A DNA stretch of 64,000 bases from Pseudevernia furfuracea (GCA_022315425.1 JAIUPT010000004.1:1-64000); one strand, 5' to 3'. Positions 24,498-37,734 are shown, counted from the first letter of the stretch. Program-made: numbers and translations. Notes: generated from the sequence alone by a model not told the origin.

Positions 24498-25664
24498 TTG
24501 CAGACTCCGACAGTTGCGGCGAATCGCTCACAGCGGGGCTTTGGCGAGCACTCCCTGATGTGCACCTTCAAACCCTTCCAATCAGTCGGTGGTACCAGTG
24601 ATAACAGCAGCGAAAGCTTCGGCGTTGTGTTAAGGCATGAGCTTCCTGCAATCGACGCCCAAAGCTACGATTCCGACGATACTTGTCAGATTCAACAGGT
24701 GCGCTGACCGTTCAAGCTGCAGTCTCGTCTGCGATCCTGTCTGCTTGTAGTCATCGTGCTGTAAGCCAACCAGCTCGAAGGCTTGGCTGTCCATTGAGGG
24801 ATCTCGCATTGCGGCAATGTGGCCCCAGAATTCACGCGCCTCTCACTACTCTGCTGCCTGAGCTGCTTCTCGCGTACAACTCGTACTAGGATACCGTTGG
24901 CACGGTCTCAAAACAGCTCAGCTGGCACGTCAAGCTGTCCAAACGGCTTGATCTTGTAAGTCAAGCGTGGGTAGTGTTTGCAGGTTGAGTGGCGCACGGT
25001 GTCATTAGAGGACGTCAGCAGCAGGGCGTCGCCCGAGGTGCTTGGAGCTGTTGACTTGCTCAGTCTCAAACGAGCGACGTGGGGCAAGGCAGCTCCACTT
25101 CAGACCCAGCGTCAGGTTTCAAGACACCCAGGCAAGTATATGCTTGATTCAGATGCATCGCACATGACTGCAAAGCTTTCCGTCATAGCTGGCTTGCCTC
25201 TGCAGATTCAGATTTATGGCTGTCCCGCCACTCTGGGTCACGCGTCTGTGGCTTGGTGCAGTGACGACTACTTGCACGACTCAGCACCGCTGAATGTTCC
25301 CATGCTCCTGGTAAGGACCGACCCTTGGTTCCGCATGAGCACGCACTGATACGTCTGCTGTACCTGTCATAAATACACATTTCTTGCTATGCAGCCTGGT
25401 AGGAACGACTCCAGTACTAGCAGTGGCGGACATTGCTGCATGAAAAACATCCACACACCTCTTTGCAGCAGGACTCAGTATGTTGTGCCATACTGGCACT
25501 CCCAGAAGCTGTCTCGCCAACCAATAAAAGCAGATTGTACTTTGACCAGCAACAGGTCAAGTCTGCAGCACAAGACCAAAGGCCGCGGCAGAGATCCTGC
25601 TTGCATCAAGGAATGGGCTGCTCTGACCACTTGGCTCAGGATGAATTTGCATCAGGCAGGCTAG
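24498..25664 (+). CDS. Unrecognised gene candidate
   Basis: Three exon-like stretches follow TTGCAG-type acceptors: about 24503-24700 (contains RGFGEHSLMCTFKPFQSVGG, donor after 24700), 24984-25312 (starts VEWRTVSLEDVSSRASPEVL, ends NVPMLL at a GTAAG donor), and from about 25395 on, where frames conflict. Codon use and length are better than in the flanks. I recognise no domain. The gene follows the AFG1-like gene on the same strand about 1 kb downstream. Start and end are unknown. Confidence 0.35.
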
Positions 25665-28246
25665 CTGGAACCAGATCGAGCTACAAGCTGCTGACAACAG
25701 AGCTATGCACACTCAGACTGATCTGTTGTGTGTTCCATGTAGGCAAGAACAGCCAAACGCCAAGTGTGTTTTGTTGGGCACAGGTCGAGTGAGCTTGGCA
25801 GGTATGTAGTTGTTGCTAGAACACCATGCACTAGTTACCTGAAGACCCATTTTCCAGGCAGACGTAACAAGCTTTGCACATGCAGATGGGTCTTTGACCT
25901 GAATTCTAACTTGCCTTGGAGTGAAGTCAGCAGGGAAACTAAGCAGCGCTTGAGGTCATTGCCAAAGGAAGCTGTAAGTCAGCAACTCACAAAAGTCATG
26001 AAAGTGCAAAATTGCAACTAAACAAGACATGCAACTGTGAAAGTTCCATGTCCTGCTCAGCCAAGTTGTAGTGTTGGCTGACTGTTTGCCCTGTGCACAT
26101 TCAAGATTGTTTGATGTGAAAGCGCCATTGGCACCAGCATGTCAGGCTGTCTCTTTCTGTTCACCAAGGATGATCAAGTGTCAAGGTGCTGCTGGGTGTA
26201 AGCAGGAACAAGCGTTTGTACACAAGTACCCTGTCAGAGACCCTAGTGGATGGCAGGACAAGGCTCTCAAGTACAAGCCAAACTGTAGTTCAGATGCATA
26301 TGACATAGCTATGGGCCCATTGGTGAGTGTAATATCAATTGTTTGTACAGCTTTTTTCCACCATTTGCCCAAGCTGTTGTGCAAGCAAGGGATGTTCACT
26401 TGCCGTGATCAATCAAAGGCCTGTCACTATAAGTATGCTGTGTGCGTATCTTTTCTGGCTTCTTGTGCTTTATCATGTGGCCCTGGTACGATTCAAGTCT
26501 CAAGCCCAAACAAGCTAGCAAATTTGCTGTGCCATTGCTCACTGGCAGAGTGTTGCCATGGGACTGTTGTGCAGGTTTCTGACTTGCATAAGCTTTATCT
26601 CAAGCATGAAGTTCACAGCAGGCGGTCTCTGCACATGTGATGGGAATATAGCCCCGGGGTAAGTTCAGTTGGCATCGCCAAAGCTGGTCTTGGAGCATTT
26701 AGCAGTCCTTCTGTTGTCTACTGTTGGATGATTTGATGTCATTTTTGAAGACATTTTGCTGTGCATAATGATTAGCTCACTGAGGGGCATGTCTCAGCTA
26801 GTTTGAGAAACCCAACTCAGTTCAGAAAAGTGTGATTTTCATGTTGCTCCGACTTGTTGAACAACATCCTGATGAGTTGGAGTTATGCGACATCAGCTTG
26901 AAGTTCACATTATCTCACAATATTCAGTATACTATGCTGTTAGCCAATTGATTTGTTCTGCGCAAAATGGTGACAGAATTTCCCTACTAGTGATTTGCGC
27001 TTTATACTTTTGGCTGATGGCTCAATGAACAACAGCTCAGACATCTCTTCATTTCTGTGTTCCAGCAGCGATAGCAGACAATAAGCATACTTGACATGCA
27101 TTTCATGTTCTGTAAGGGTTTACTTCCAGACAGTTCTGTGATTTCTCATGATTCTGCTTTCAAATTCTGTACTGATTCTGCACATTTTACTGGTTGGCTC
27201 AGAAGGGCACCTTGCAGGCTAAAATCTTGACCCATTACAAAGCAGGTTCTCAATATCAGAAGTACTCAGAACACCTCCAATTTTGGCAGCAGAAACACAT
27301 GCGACTCAGGATTCACGCACATTTGTTATTGCCAGTGTTGGCTCCACATGCAGATGAGCAAGTTAGCAAACCTTACAACATGGGTGGATCCGGGCATCAC
27401 CAGTTGAACCAGCAATTCAGGCTGAAACGTTGCCTATCTTGCCAGTGAAGTAACAAGCACCAGCTGAGGGATGTATGTTAGCAGCAATGCAAGGTTGCAC
27501 CAGGAATCTCTTAAACGTGATGTGGGCGCCCCTTTAAAAATTGCTGGATCATTTTAGCGCACAGACATGGTGCTTGATCAACCAGCAGACTTGAGACCGT
27601 TGTGTGCTCATGCCTTGGCATAGCCACGAGCCGTATTCTGCAACAAAGCACCATCCCAAAATAATCGTTTTTGCTTGCTGCATACCAAAATAATTGTTTG
27701 GCCTGCTGCGTAGAGCTGCTACCAGCGAAATTTGCGCTACACAAAGGAGCCCTGACTGATAGTGATAGGTGCAGCCATTCGGTGCTGTCTGATCCTGACA
27801 CCAACCATTGTCAACAATCGCTTAGCTGCCACGTAAGCTTGGTCTGGCCTGCACACACACTCACAGACAGACCTGTGCATATGCATTGTCTGCAAGACAA
27901 CTTAGCAGGCCCTGCAGACCACGAAATTGTAGTCTGCAGGGTCTTCAGATTTGCAGTGGTTATGATGAACACGTACATTGTTCCGTGAATGCAGACAAAC
28001 TTACATGGGACAGTTTATACAGTACAAACTCTATCTGCAAAGCTTACTTGATGGCATGACGATTGGGACTGCGGTTTGGGCTTGTTGGTTCCTTTGTGTT
28101 CTTGTCCTGTATCAGAACTTGGCTGTAAGGATCATGTTTGCTTCCAAGCTGCCCAGTGTGAGTGGAGGAACATGTGCAATACAGACAGACCCTGCATGTG
28201 TGCCCAGACACATCAAAGAGGGCAGCAGAACAGCAATGCTTACCTC
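25665..28246. other. Gene-poor stretch; one 189-codon open frame of unknown status
   Basis: The longest open frame, 26071-26640 on the plus strand (189 codons, Cys-rich), has no motif I know and no obvious homologue; it may be chance or a decayed element. From about 26640 to 27190 the sequence is AT-richer than its surroundings with almost no open frame. The last exon of the dCMP deaminase gene (minus strand) should lie in the right part, between about 27900 and 28246, but I could not place it. Confidence 0.35.
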
Positions 28247-29320
28247 ATAGAACACCACCTCTGTAATTCCAGCTTGTATCAGGAGCTTTGCGCATTCATT
28301 GCATGGAAACATGGTCACGTACAGCCTCTGCAGCACCAGAAGGCTCTCGCACATGGTGGCCTGTGCGTCAGAACCTTGTGCAGTGTGCAGGGCCATGAGT
28401 AAGGGATCTGACTTACTGCGCCAGACAAAGAGGCTGTGTTCTTGTTCATAATAGCATTCATCTCCGCGTGGCACACGTATGGGTACCTGAGGCAACACAA
28501 CTGCAGCTCAGAGACGTTGCACACTGTCAAAGCAAAGGAAAAGCTGTGAACAACACAAGACCATGAAGCTGCACCTCATACACCAATCGTGTTGTCAAGA
28601 GACGACATAGAGACTCATCTGTAGACTCATACAAAGGCAAATGCATGATGCTAGTGTGAGAACACAGAAAAGCATACTTAGTTTCCAAAGGGTTGCCAGA
28701 AGTTGACATCTTGGCCCACGGAAGCTGCTTATCAGGACAGCCACGAGGGAAGCCATTGTAGCCAATGCTGAGTATGATCTGATCCTGGCTGACAATGCAG
28801 GCTCCAACCTACTGAGCAAGTAACCAGTGCCCTTCAATGCTGCCTTGGCAATGCCTTGGTGTGTATGACATGCAGGAGGTCAATACATCTCTGTTTAGCT
28901 GTTTGTTGGCAGCTTGCTAGGCATCTATCATGAGTCACCTGTTTGTTGGGGTCCTTTGAGCGCTGTGCGCTAAGAAATGCAACAGACATGAAGTAGTCGT
29001 CCCAGGAGAGGTATCTACAGCACACCAATTCCTGATGTCACAAGCAAGTTGTCACAAGCAAGTTGCAGGGGTTCAAAATGCACAGTCTACACGAGCTCGC
29101 CGGTGCTTGATTACCCTTGACGTGGTTCAACATTATAAGGATCCCGTTTTGGAACTGCACTCTGTAAAGCAGCTATACTCCCATCTTGCTGAGGTTTGGC
29201 CTCTCTTTGTGCAGACGTGCGGCGTGATGCACAAAGGACAGTGAGCACACATGACACCACTGTTGATATAATCACGATTAGTACCAGACCCCAGCTGTCT
29301 TGTTCTTCACTATCAGTCAT
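28247..29320 (-). CDS. dCMP deaminase with N-terminal membrane anchor
   Basis: Zinc enzyme converting dCMP to dUMP for dTTP synthesis. Exon 1 (29320-29115) starts MTDSEEQDSWG and carries a hydrophobic segment LVLIVIISTVVSCVLTVL, then a basic linker. Exon 2 (29014-28939) has YLSWDDYFMSVAFLSAQRSK. Exon 3 (28808-28678) has VGACIVSQDQIILSIGYNGF and PRGCPDKQLPWAK. Exon 4 (28486-28417) has the zinc/catalytic motif CHAEMNAIMNKN. Exon 5 (28327-28247) has TMFPCNECAKLLIQAG, supplying the two cysteine ligands. All splice phases between these exons agree and no frame break is needed. An N-terminal anchor followed by this core resembles the land-plant enzyme. A final exon completing the C-terminus is expected below 28247 but is not located. 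The gene is head to head with the PRMT4 gene. Confidence 0.88.
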
Positions 29321-30465
29321 CTCAGCTGCTCAATGCAGCAGGCTACAAATCTCATCAAGACCTACTCAGTCAATAACAACTTGTGGCGCTGGTTGTCAAT
29401 TACGATAGGACCCAGCTCAGATAAAGCCGAACAATGCAGTTTGCAGTCCGAGCTCGACAAGGCCTCCAGTACGTACGACTTGCCAATCAACGGACAGTTC
29501 ATGAGTGGCAGCTGAAGCTCTGAGGCCTGCCGTTGACACAAACTGCTGTCTGCTCTATATCTGTGCAGGGGATGTGTGGTGTGTCTGGTTTCAGAGCTCG
29601 AAGCAGCCAACAGCAAAGGTTTAGGCCAGCCTGCGCTTTGACGCTGTGTCACATCCGTCTGTATGCGCACCTAGGCAGATGCTGCTGCAAACCCGTAGCT
29701 TGTGCTGCTGTCGAGAGTGATGGTCCGGCAGCAGGCTTCCAAGCCGGCGATTATACAATGTTCCGTGTCTCGCGTTGTTGGAAGCAGCGCAGCGCCGCAA
29801 GGTATGGGAATAGCACTGATGTTCGCGTTGAAAAGGTTCAAGGCCGGCTAGACCACCTCACCAGCATGCACTTGGTGCAGCCACCGCAGGCACGGCAGTT
29901 TTTGCCGTTAGCAAGGAGGTTGACGAGAACAGGTTTACCTTGACCACAACAGAGTCCTCACGCCCCATCGGGTCTGGACGTCTCAATTCAGAAACGGCAA
30001 GCTGTTCTCTCCATCCTGTGGTCGTTTGCTGTTACCAGAGCACATTTTGAAGAATGTGTTGTGTTGTTATGTTGCACCAAGTGTTGCCTCCTTGCTATCT
30101 GCAGGTATGGCAAATGGCTACAGACACCTTCTTAGCACACCATCTTGACCAGTGTGAGGTATGCTGCTTTGCTTCAGCTGCATTGGATCTACACGAAACA
30201 TACGCAGAATGCACAGATCGAAGTGTGTCACAATGCACAAGCTGGCCAAGCAAGGTTGTATCCTGTAGGCTGGGAAAGACGCAGTATATCAGATCACTTG
30301 CACGTCTCCACAGGACAGTCAGCTGCTTGCTCAAAAGCTGCAAGAGTCCGTAGCCTCAAAACATGAGAAGGTACAATACAGCAGTGGCTCCACCAAGCTT
30401 AACTGCAACTCACCCCACAATTGGTAGCAGATATGCACTTACATGTTAATTATGTGATCTTGCAG
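29321..30465 (+). other. Divergent promoter and unresolved 5' exons of PRMT4
   Basis: The spacer between the dCMP deaminase start (minus) and the first recognised PRMT4 exon (plus). Plant PRMT4 proteins have an N-terminal PH-like region ahead of the methyltransferase core, so one or more 5' exons should lie here. Open frames at 29533-29943 and 30054-30353 are candidates, but I could not join them with confidence. Confidence 0.35.
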
Positions 30466-33400
30466 AAGCAGCAAAGTGACTTTGCCTCAAAGACAGATGT
30501 AGGCAGTGCAGAGCTGTACTTTCATTACTATGGCATGTTGATGCACCAGCAAAACATGTTGCAAGATCACATCAGAACAGGAACTTACTATGCTGCTATC
30601 TTGGAGAACCCTACAGACTTCCAAGACAAAGTGGTGATGGATGTGGGGGCTGGCAGTGGCATTCTGTCTTTGTTTGCTGCTCAGGTAGCATACTCCATAC
30701 AATCACAGTCGCACACTTGTTTCACTCAAAGCAGACACAATGCACATGCACAAGAGCTGCTCTGCTACCTCATCTCCTGTGTATGTATATGGCTTGAGCA
30801 AGCATCCAAACTTGCTTTGTGCCAGCTACTTTGCTCATCAAAGTGTTACTCTTGGATGTAAATCACCACTCTGCCTTGCCGTAATGTAGATCACAAAAGT
30901 TCCTTGCGTTTTAGTGTAAATTACCAAACTCTCTTGCCACCAGGCTGTGACAGCATACAAGTGCAACTGTATGCAGTTGACAAGTGGGTCTCATGTTGTG
31001 TGTATGGTTAGGCAGGAGCACGCAAGGTGTATGCCATAGAGGCTTCAGGCATGGCCAAGTATGCTCAGCAGCTTGTAGCAGCCTCAGGTAATCAGCCCAC
31101 ATTGCTGTCTTGGATAAAGCATACAGACGCAACAGCAGCCACAGATTGTTGGTCAGCAAATCCATGCGCGCTGCCTTTCATGCATGGTCTGCATGTCATG
31201 CAGGCTTAGCGTGCTGCTGACATGGCACGCCTAGTCTGTTGCTGACATGCTGCGCAGTTTGCATTGATTTTGACTGCAGTCTGATGCTGTGTGAGCATTC
31301 TGGCAAGCACAAGCTTCCCAGGCCTTCAGCAGCTGCACTTACTGCTGCCAGGATGAACACTCCAGCCTTGAAACTGCCATCACTTTGTCATCTTGTGATC
31401 TTCCTGCAATCTTGGCATGAATGACAATGACTGCACTGCTCTGCAAAACACATATTTCATCATCAATTCAGCGCATGCTGCTCATCAACCTCTTCTGTAT
31501 GAGTAGAATCTTGGCCAGACACATTGCTTGTTGTCACAGCTAGCCGCAGTTCTGATCCCCAGGCTCACACAAAGTACAAAATCCATACCACTTCTGTTGT
31601 TGCATTCTTTGCACTGTTTTCTACACTATGCTTGCTGTGACTTTGTCAATGCAGTCCACGATAACGTGACTGTGATGACAAGTTGTGACTCTTGAGCTGT
31701 TTTGGGCCGCAGGCTTTGCAGGAGTGGTAGAGATCATCCAGAGCAAGGTGGAGGAGCTGGCTTTAGATGCCAGGTGGACGTGCTGGTCTCTGAGCCCATG
31801 GGCACATTGTTGGTGAATGAACGCATGCTGGAGACTTACCTCTTTGCCCGCAACCGGTACCTGAAGAAGGGTGGCCGCATGTTTCCTGTGAGTAAGGCCT
31901 CCCGCGCTCCGTCTGCATCATTGCTGACTGGACTGTTGGCAGGTGATGCCAGCAGGCAAGCATGCTTTGCAGCCATGAGACTGCTGTTGCTGTTCTTGGC
32001 CTGCCTAAATGGCAGCTTGTCTGTCTGCTACAACTGCCCACTGCATCATTTGCCTGGCAGTTCTAACGCAGGAGTCCTTAACAGCAGTACTCAACTAAGT
32101 GCAGTACTGCTGTAATTTCTGGACATGAGCGCTGACTGCAGTCTGGACACGAATGCTGGCTGCAGTCTGGACACAAACAATTAATCAGTGCAGAACATGC
32201 TGCATTTTGCCACCCTATTGGCCATCTGTTCAGTCTGATAAGCAAGGCTCTATATTTACTTCACATTCTGTCACTACTTCCAACATGACAGGCCATTTAA
32301 CCTCTCTACATGGATGGAGGCACATTGTGAATGTTGTGTGCAAATGATTGGGGTGCTTCTGTGGTGCAGCAAGTGGGGCGCATACATGCAGCAGCCTTTT
32401 CAGATGCCAACCTGTATGCTGAGGTGGCCAACAAGGCCTTCTTCTGGATGCAGCCCAGCTTCTACAACATTGACATCACCTGCTTGCACAAGGAAGCTGC
32501 TGCAGCCTACTTCACACAGGTATCACCTCCCCCCACCCTCCGATCATTTGCTTGCATGCCACTCTTGATTGACTCTACTTACTACTAGTGTCACTTAGGT
32601 ATGCCCTGTTGCTTAAAAGCCATCTTTGAAGGTCCACCACTTGCTTTCAGTGCCTGCCCTTTCATCTGTGCTTCCAAGCCAGGACATCTGGGGGGGGAAG
32701 GGGGGGGCAGCTGGCTCCCTGTTTCAAATTGTCAGGTCTCCAGAAAAAAGAAACAACTCAATTGTCAACCCCAACACCATCTGACTTGTGTCTCTTATTT
32801 GGGTTGCTCGTGCAGTTTTCACGTCACTGTACGTCTCTGTGTGTATGCCTCTTTCAGTGACCACTTGCCTGCTGCACACCATACATGTTGTTGCCAATTC
32901 CATCTAGGATTGCTCCAATCACTTGCTTGTTCATGCTGACGTCAAAGCAATTGAATCTGGAGGGGCCGCTGCGCACAGAGTCCTGCTGAGCTGCTGCAAT
33001 GCTGAGCAACAACATTGGCCAATGCCAGCAGTTGTGAGGGTTCAAATGCTGGGCAGAGGTTTGCCAATGTCTCTGCTATTTTGACACGACATGCGTTGTG
33101 TGGCTGCAGGTTGTGGTGGATGCCATTGACCCAAGTGTCATTGTATCCCAGTGTGCAAGCAAGACCCTTGACTTTGGCAGCATCACTGACCCAGAACTTA
33201 TCAACTTCACCATTCCCTTGCAGCTGCAAATAGGTATGCCGTATAACAAAGCTCAAGGGTGTGCACTAAGTGGCAGCATGAACTGAAGTTCATGGCATGA
33301 TTAAGCTCTTTTCAATCCCAAAACACCTATTTTAATTCAGAAACATCATGCCTACACTGGAATCTAAAATCAGATCAGTCTGGGGACAGTAAAAATGCGT

Positions 33401-35794
33401 TTCTACAATGTGGAGATGTTCTAGGGACACTGAGTTTCCATGATCAGCCGTGGGCCTGTTGTCTGCGCTGTCCATGCATGCATGTTGATCTCACCTCTGT
33501 CATCATCAAATCCTTGTCTGCATTGCACACAAGCAAGAAAGCACAATGGCTTGTGACTACGTACAGCCTTCTGCATCTGTGCATTGCTGTGTAAAAGGAC
33601 AACAGAGGCCTTTTACAGTGTCATCATGAAACTCCAGTGTGGCGCGTGTCCAGGCAACACCTAGCAGTGAGTGTGTTGTCGTACTGCACTAGCAGGAAGT
33701 GTGTTGTCCCTCAGCATTAGCAGTGAGGGTATTGTCGAACTGCACCAGCAGAAAGTGTGTTGTCGTACTGCAATAGGATTGGGGCAACCTCAAAGGCCAG
33801 ACAAGGCAGTGCTGTACATGTGATGCAGGCCGGGCGTGTGTGGTGCATGGTATTGCCTGCTGGTTTGATGTGCTCTTTGACGGCAGCAACACTCAGCGGT
33901 GGCTCTCCACTGCACCTGGTCAACCCACCACACACTGGTGGGCCACCCCCCTAGCCTTTCTGCCTTTGTCTGTCCTGATGCCTGTCTGTGATCTTGAACT
34001 GCTGGTGCACTGTGTTTGATGTCTGCCTCGGGCATTGTCTTCCTTGACTTGTCACTAGCTCAGCTGTGATGCAATACTGACAACTTTTACGCAATACTGA
34101 AAGCTGTTACGCAATACTGACACCTGTCACGCAATACTGACAGCTGCTACGTAAGACTCATACTTTTTATGCAATTCTGATAGCTGTGATGCAATACTGA
34201 CAGCTGTTGCGCAACACTCAGCTGTGTGGGTGTCATGTTGATCATACTTATTGCACGCTGTTTGCAGATAACACAGCACTTGTGTAAAAGTTGTGTTCAT
34301 GCTGGGTTTTTGAAACATTGTATATAATGAACGAACATCATCATCAGTGTCGGATATCAGCCGCTGGGTGGGTCGCAATGCTGGCGCTGATGACTCCTGG
34401 GCTGCCATGCTTTTCGTTGTTCTACTGACTTGGCTTTTGCCAGCATGACCTGTGCCTGTACCATCCAAACATTTGGTCCACTGCAATCCCAAGTCAACTC
34501 AACCAAATTTTTACAGCAGGACCAGCGGCAGAGGCAACATGGGCAGGAGGACTGTGTGTCAGTCTGCCCAAACAGCTTGATGCAACCAGCTGTTGTACCA
34601 ACCAGCTGTGGTACGTTGTGTGTGATGGTCAGCATGCGAGTGTTGCTGATGGCTGCAGGTTTCAGCTGCGGTGCCTGATGGAGACTCCTCTGCACGTGCA
34701 GCAAGGCCAAGTCATCACTGGCCAGCTGCGCCTGGCAGCTCACAATCGTCAGAGCTATGATGTCTTTGTGGACCTGACTGCCCCTCCCTTACACCCTGGA
34801 CAGCTGCCTCAAAAGGTACTGCCCCTCCACTCCTTGTGCTGAAGAAAAGAAAAGAAAAGACTGTGCCTTTTGGCGTCAATTTAATGAGAAGCCAGGTATT
34901 ATACTGGGCTGCCGAGGCTCCTTGTGCTGCTTACTGGCAGCTGCAACAAGCTAGCCCACCTCCTTTGGTCCACCCACTCACTCACTGGCTCGCTCACTTA
35001 CTCACTCACTGGCTCGCTCACTCACTCACTCACTGGCTTGCTCCCTTACTCACTCACTGGCTCGCTGACTTACTTGCTCATTGACTCTGCATGCATATGA
35101 TTCACACCCAGCTGCTGACATGACATTGTTGACGCTGTAGACAGCAAGGTTCTACTGACATCATAGTAGCCTGAACAATGGTGCAGTCTTGTAGCATTCA
35201 AATACAATGATGATCCCTGAGATGAGTCTCTGCCAAAGAGGCACGATGCATGGCCTTGCTGTACCTAGGTTCTCAGTATGTGCATCTCCAGTTTCATGAG
35301 TGAAAGTCTAAGACATGCAGATTCGACCTGTTCTGCACCTGTCATCAGCAGCATATCTGCTGTTCATGGTGAATGATGTCTTGCATTGCACTGTTTATGA
35401 CTTGCAGTGTAGCATGTCTGCCGTTGAAATTCAGCTGCAGCGGGAATTGATGATTGTTCTGCAGGCGTCAGGCAAATTCGACCTGAAAGAGCCCTACTAC
35501 CGTCAGCTGAATCCCCAAACATCAGCTGCCTGGCCTCAGCAGGAGCAAACTGCAGAGCAGGCACCGCCTCAGCAGCAACAGCAGTCATATGTGCAACAAA
35601 TGCATGCTGACTCAGCTCAAATGCAGCAAGGCCCCAACTTTGGCTGGTCTGCTCAACAGCCAGGCGTACAGCAGTACCCCATGATGGGGCATGGGTCTCA
35701 GGATAGTAGGCAACAATCTGATGGGCACCAGTGGAACCAGCAGGCGTATCAAACATGTGGCAATGATATGTGCTGCCCCTGGGCTGAAAGCTAA
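30466..35794 (+). CDS. PRMT4: PRMT4/CARM1-type protein arginine methyltransferase
   Basis: Type I enzyme making asymmetric dimethylarginine on histones and RNA-processing factors. Exon 30466-30684 holds YFHYYGMLMHQQNMLQDHIR and the SAM-binding VMDVGAGSGILSLFAAQ. Next is 31012-31087 (ARKVYAIEASGMAKYA). Exon 31713-31887 holds the double-E loop VDVLVSEPMGTLLVNERMLE. Next are 32370-32519 (VGRIHAAAFSDANLYAEV), 33110-33233, and 33829-33937 (HGIACWFDVLFDGSN and TTHW, the THW loop). The last two are 34659-34815 (FQLRCLMETPLHVQQGQVIT) and 35465-35794 (FDLKEPYYRQLNPQ, then a Gln-rich tail and TAA). Splice phases agree at all recognised junctions. One base is missing at the CC of 31770-31771, between ELALDA and VDVLV. 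The 5' end is upstream of 30466. The sequence tracks the plant CARM1 order closely. Confidence 0.92.
33661..33776. repeat. About four copies of a 29-30-bp minisatellite
   Basis: Imperfect units built on AGTGAGTGTGTTGTCG plus TACTGCACTAGC, in the PRMT4 intron just upstream of the exon at 33829. Confidence 0.7.
34069..34216. repeat. About seven copies of a 21-bp minisatellite
   Basis: Head-to-tail imperfect units of GCAATACTGACAGCTGTTAC within the PRMT4 intron that follows the exon ending at 33937. Confidence 0.8.
34975..35085. repeat. ACTC/GGCTCGCTC simple repeat
   Basis: Higher-order array of CACTCACTGGCTCGCTCACT-like units (about 24-28 bp built from 4-bp steps) in the last PRMT4 intron. 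Confidence 0.8.
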
Positions 35795-36280
35795 CCTGCT
35801 AGTGAACCAGTGAGTTGTGGTCAATGAGGAAGAATCAGAAAATGTGTGTTCTGAACTCAGGTCTAAGCTTGTCATAGCACAAGCACGGTACCTGCTGCAA
35901 AATGTGAAACAAATGTCTGGTCTTGGATTGCTGTTTTGCTTGCATCAAAACAGGATGCCAAATGGATCAATGGTGTAGTATGAAGAATTCATTGCGGGTT
36001 GAGAGGCCAATCGAACTTGATTCGTTCATGGTGGTAGTTTCTGCCATCCATTGATGTTGACAACAGCTGTGTCCCTGTCCTGCACGCTTTTTGCACCTGG
36101 AGACAGGCTGCTAATGACTCAAGATGATCATGTGGTGGTGTCAAAACTCAGCTGATTCTGTAATGGCTGTCGAGCTTTGATAGCTTTTGCTCTATGATGA
36201 CCAGGCTGACTGTGTCGTCTGCACTTCACCCTCAAATGCATTACGTCTTTGGCACACTAGCAAAATGTATTCAGTTGTGT
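35795..36280. other. Convergent 3' spacer, no gene seen
   Basis: Lies between the PRMT4 stop (plus) and the tRNA-binding protein stop (minus). It should hold both 3' UTRs and polyadenylation sites. I saw no open frame worth reporting and no canonical signal that could be assigned with confidence. Confidence 0.4.
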
Positions 36281-37539
36281 TCAGTGAATGCCAGCTCGAT
36301 CAGGTATAGTTGATGGTAAATGGACAGGACCCTTTGCAGTCACAAGCTTTTGCTTTGCACAACAAGCAATGTGATCGTGCACTTGCAACTCTGCAACAAT
36401 CTTCTTCCAGAAATCAGACTTGAGGGTCTTTGGGAACGCTGTGCCTGGTGCTTGACCCTCCATGAATATGCCATCTCCAGGTTCTGACCCCTCTGCAAGC
36501 ATTCGCCCTTTCATCAGAACAGCAGAATGTGATGATGTGGCACCAGCATGTCCATAGCAGGCAGCGCTACAACAGTTGATGATGATCCACAGAACAAAAT
36601 GCCAATCAAATGCACGGCTGCTTTACTTCCTGAGCCTCACACAAGCCAGTAGACCATTGCAGCATGTGTCAACTGCACATCAGGGTCTGAAAATGTAACA
36701 CAGGGTGTCACCACTCGCCTGGGACCTGTAGCACTTGAACAAGTTCCCCTTGAGGAATGCTGGGGTCAGGTGCTTGTGCAGCCAGGATCATAGCTTCACT
36801 TATTTCTCCGGCCAGCTTGGCTGCTTTCAAATTGGTGATCACAACCACCAGGCTGTGTAACAACTTTTTCCTTGGCCATGTGCTGCTTCAGGCCAGCCAT
36901 CACTTGCTTTGTTACGCCACTGCCAATGTCGACTTTGCATTTGTATAGCTTGACAGAATCTATCTCCTCAACAGATGTAACTTGTGCCACCTGCACACAA
37001 GCAAGACGTTGTGTGTATGCTGCACAACAAGCTGATGCGCATGAGGCCTGTCAGTGTGAGCTCAAACACATGCATTCAGGCAGATGCATCACTGCCAAGC
37101 CTACTACAGTAAACATATTGGCAATGCCTCTCAGCAGTTGGCTGCTTGTAAGGGCTACTCAAGCCAGTCACACTGTTTGCAAACTGATGGCTGCAAATCG
37201 GTTGCACACCTGCAATTGTGCCTTAGCGAAAAGTTCGTGGATTGCAGGTTGCGAGCCAGCTGCTGCGCCAGCAGCAGGGCCAGTGTCCTTTGGCTGTGTA
37301 CTTGCTGCACCAGCAGCTTTCTTCCCTGCGTTCTTTGCGTCTGCAACTCACACCGCTGTAAGATGTGCCAGCAGAGTAACCCATGAAGGAGGCGCAGAAC
37401 GAGACGTACCTTTCGACGGGACTGATTTCGGCTCTTGAGCAGACGGCTTTACTTTGAGTCCACTTGCAGCTGAGACAACAAAGAATCCACCTGCTGAATT
37501 GCGAGGGTCTAGCTCTGTAACGGTTGACATTGGCCACAA
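36281..37539 (-). CDS. EMAP II/AIMP1-type tRNA-binding domain protein
   Basis: Stand-alone OB-fold tRNA-binding protein like AIMP1, Arc1 or the C-termini of some Met- and Tyr-tRNA synthetases, which help deliver tRNA to synthetases. Exon 1 (37539 or 37530 to 37410) starts MWPMSTVTELDPRNSAGG; the inner Met is also possible. Exon 2 (37340-37210) is an Ala/Lys-rich linker ending AIHELFAKAQLQ. Exon 3 (36990-36726) has VTSVEEIDSVKLYKCKVDIG, then TKQVMAGLKQHM and, after a frame step at the T run 36865-36869, VVVITNLKAAKLAGEISEAM. Exon 4 (about 36500-36281) has EPGDGIFMEGQAPGTAFPK and DFWKKIVAELQVHD, the EMAP II-like tail, ending GIH and TGA. There is no synthetase catalytic domain. The junction of exons 3 and 4 is not settled. 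Confidence 0.82.
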
Positions 37540-37734
37540 TCTTGTGTCTCAGATTCTCGTTGCAGCTGACAGCGCAGCATCAGCATGCATGAAGCAGAAT
37601 GCAAGCACCCTCACGAAGATAAATTTGTTTGTCCATCTTTCTTTAAATGTCTGTTTCGTTTTGAGAGGAAAGACTACCCAACTGGGCTAGCTGGCCCCAA
37701 CATCTGTCAACCCTGACGGACATCTAGCAATCTC

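Noticed and set aside
26071..26640. 189-codon open frame as a confident gene
   Set aside because: No motif, no splice-site support and unusual Cys content; it is mentioned only as a feature of a gene-poor stretch.
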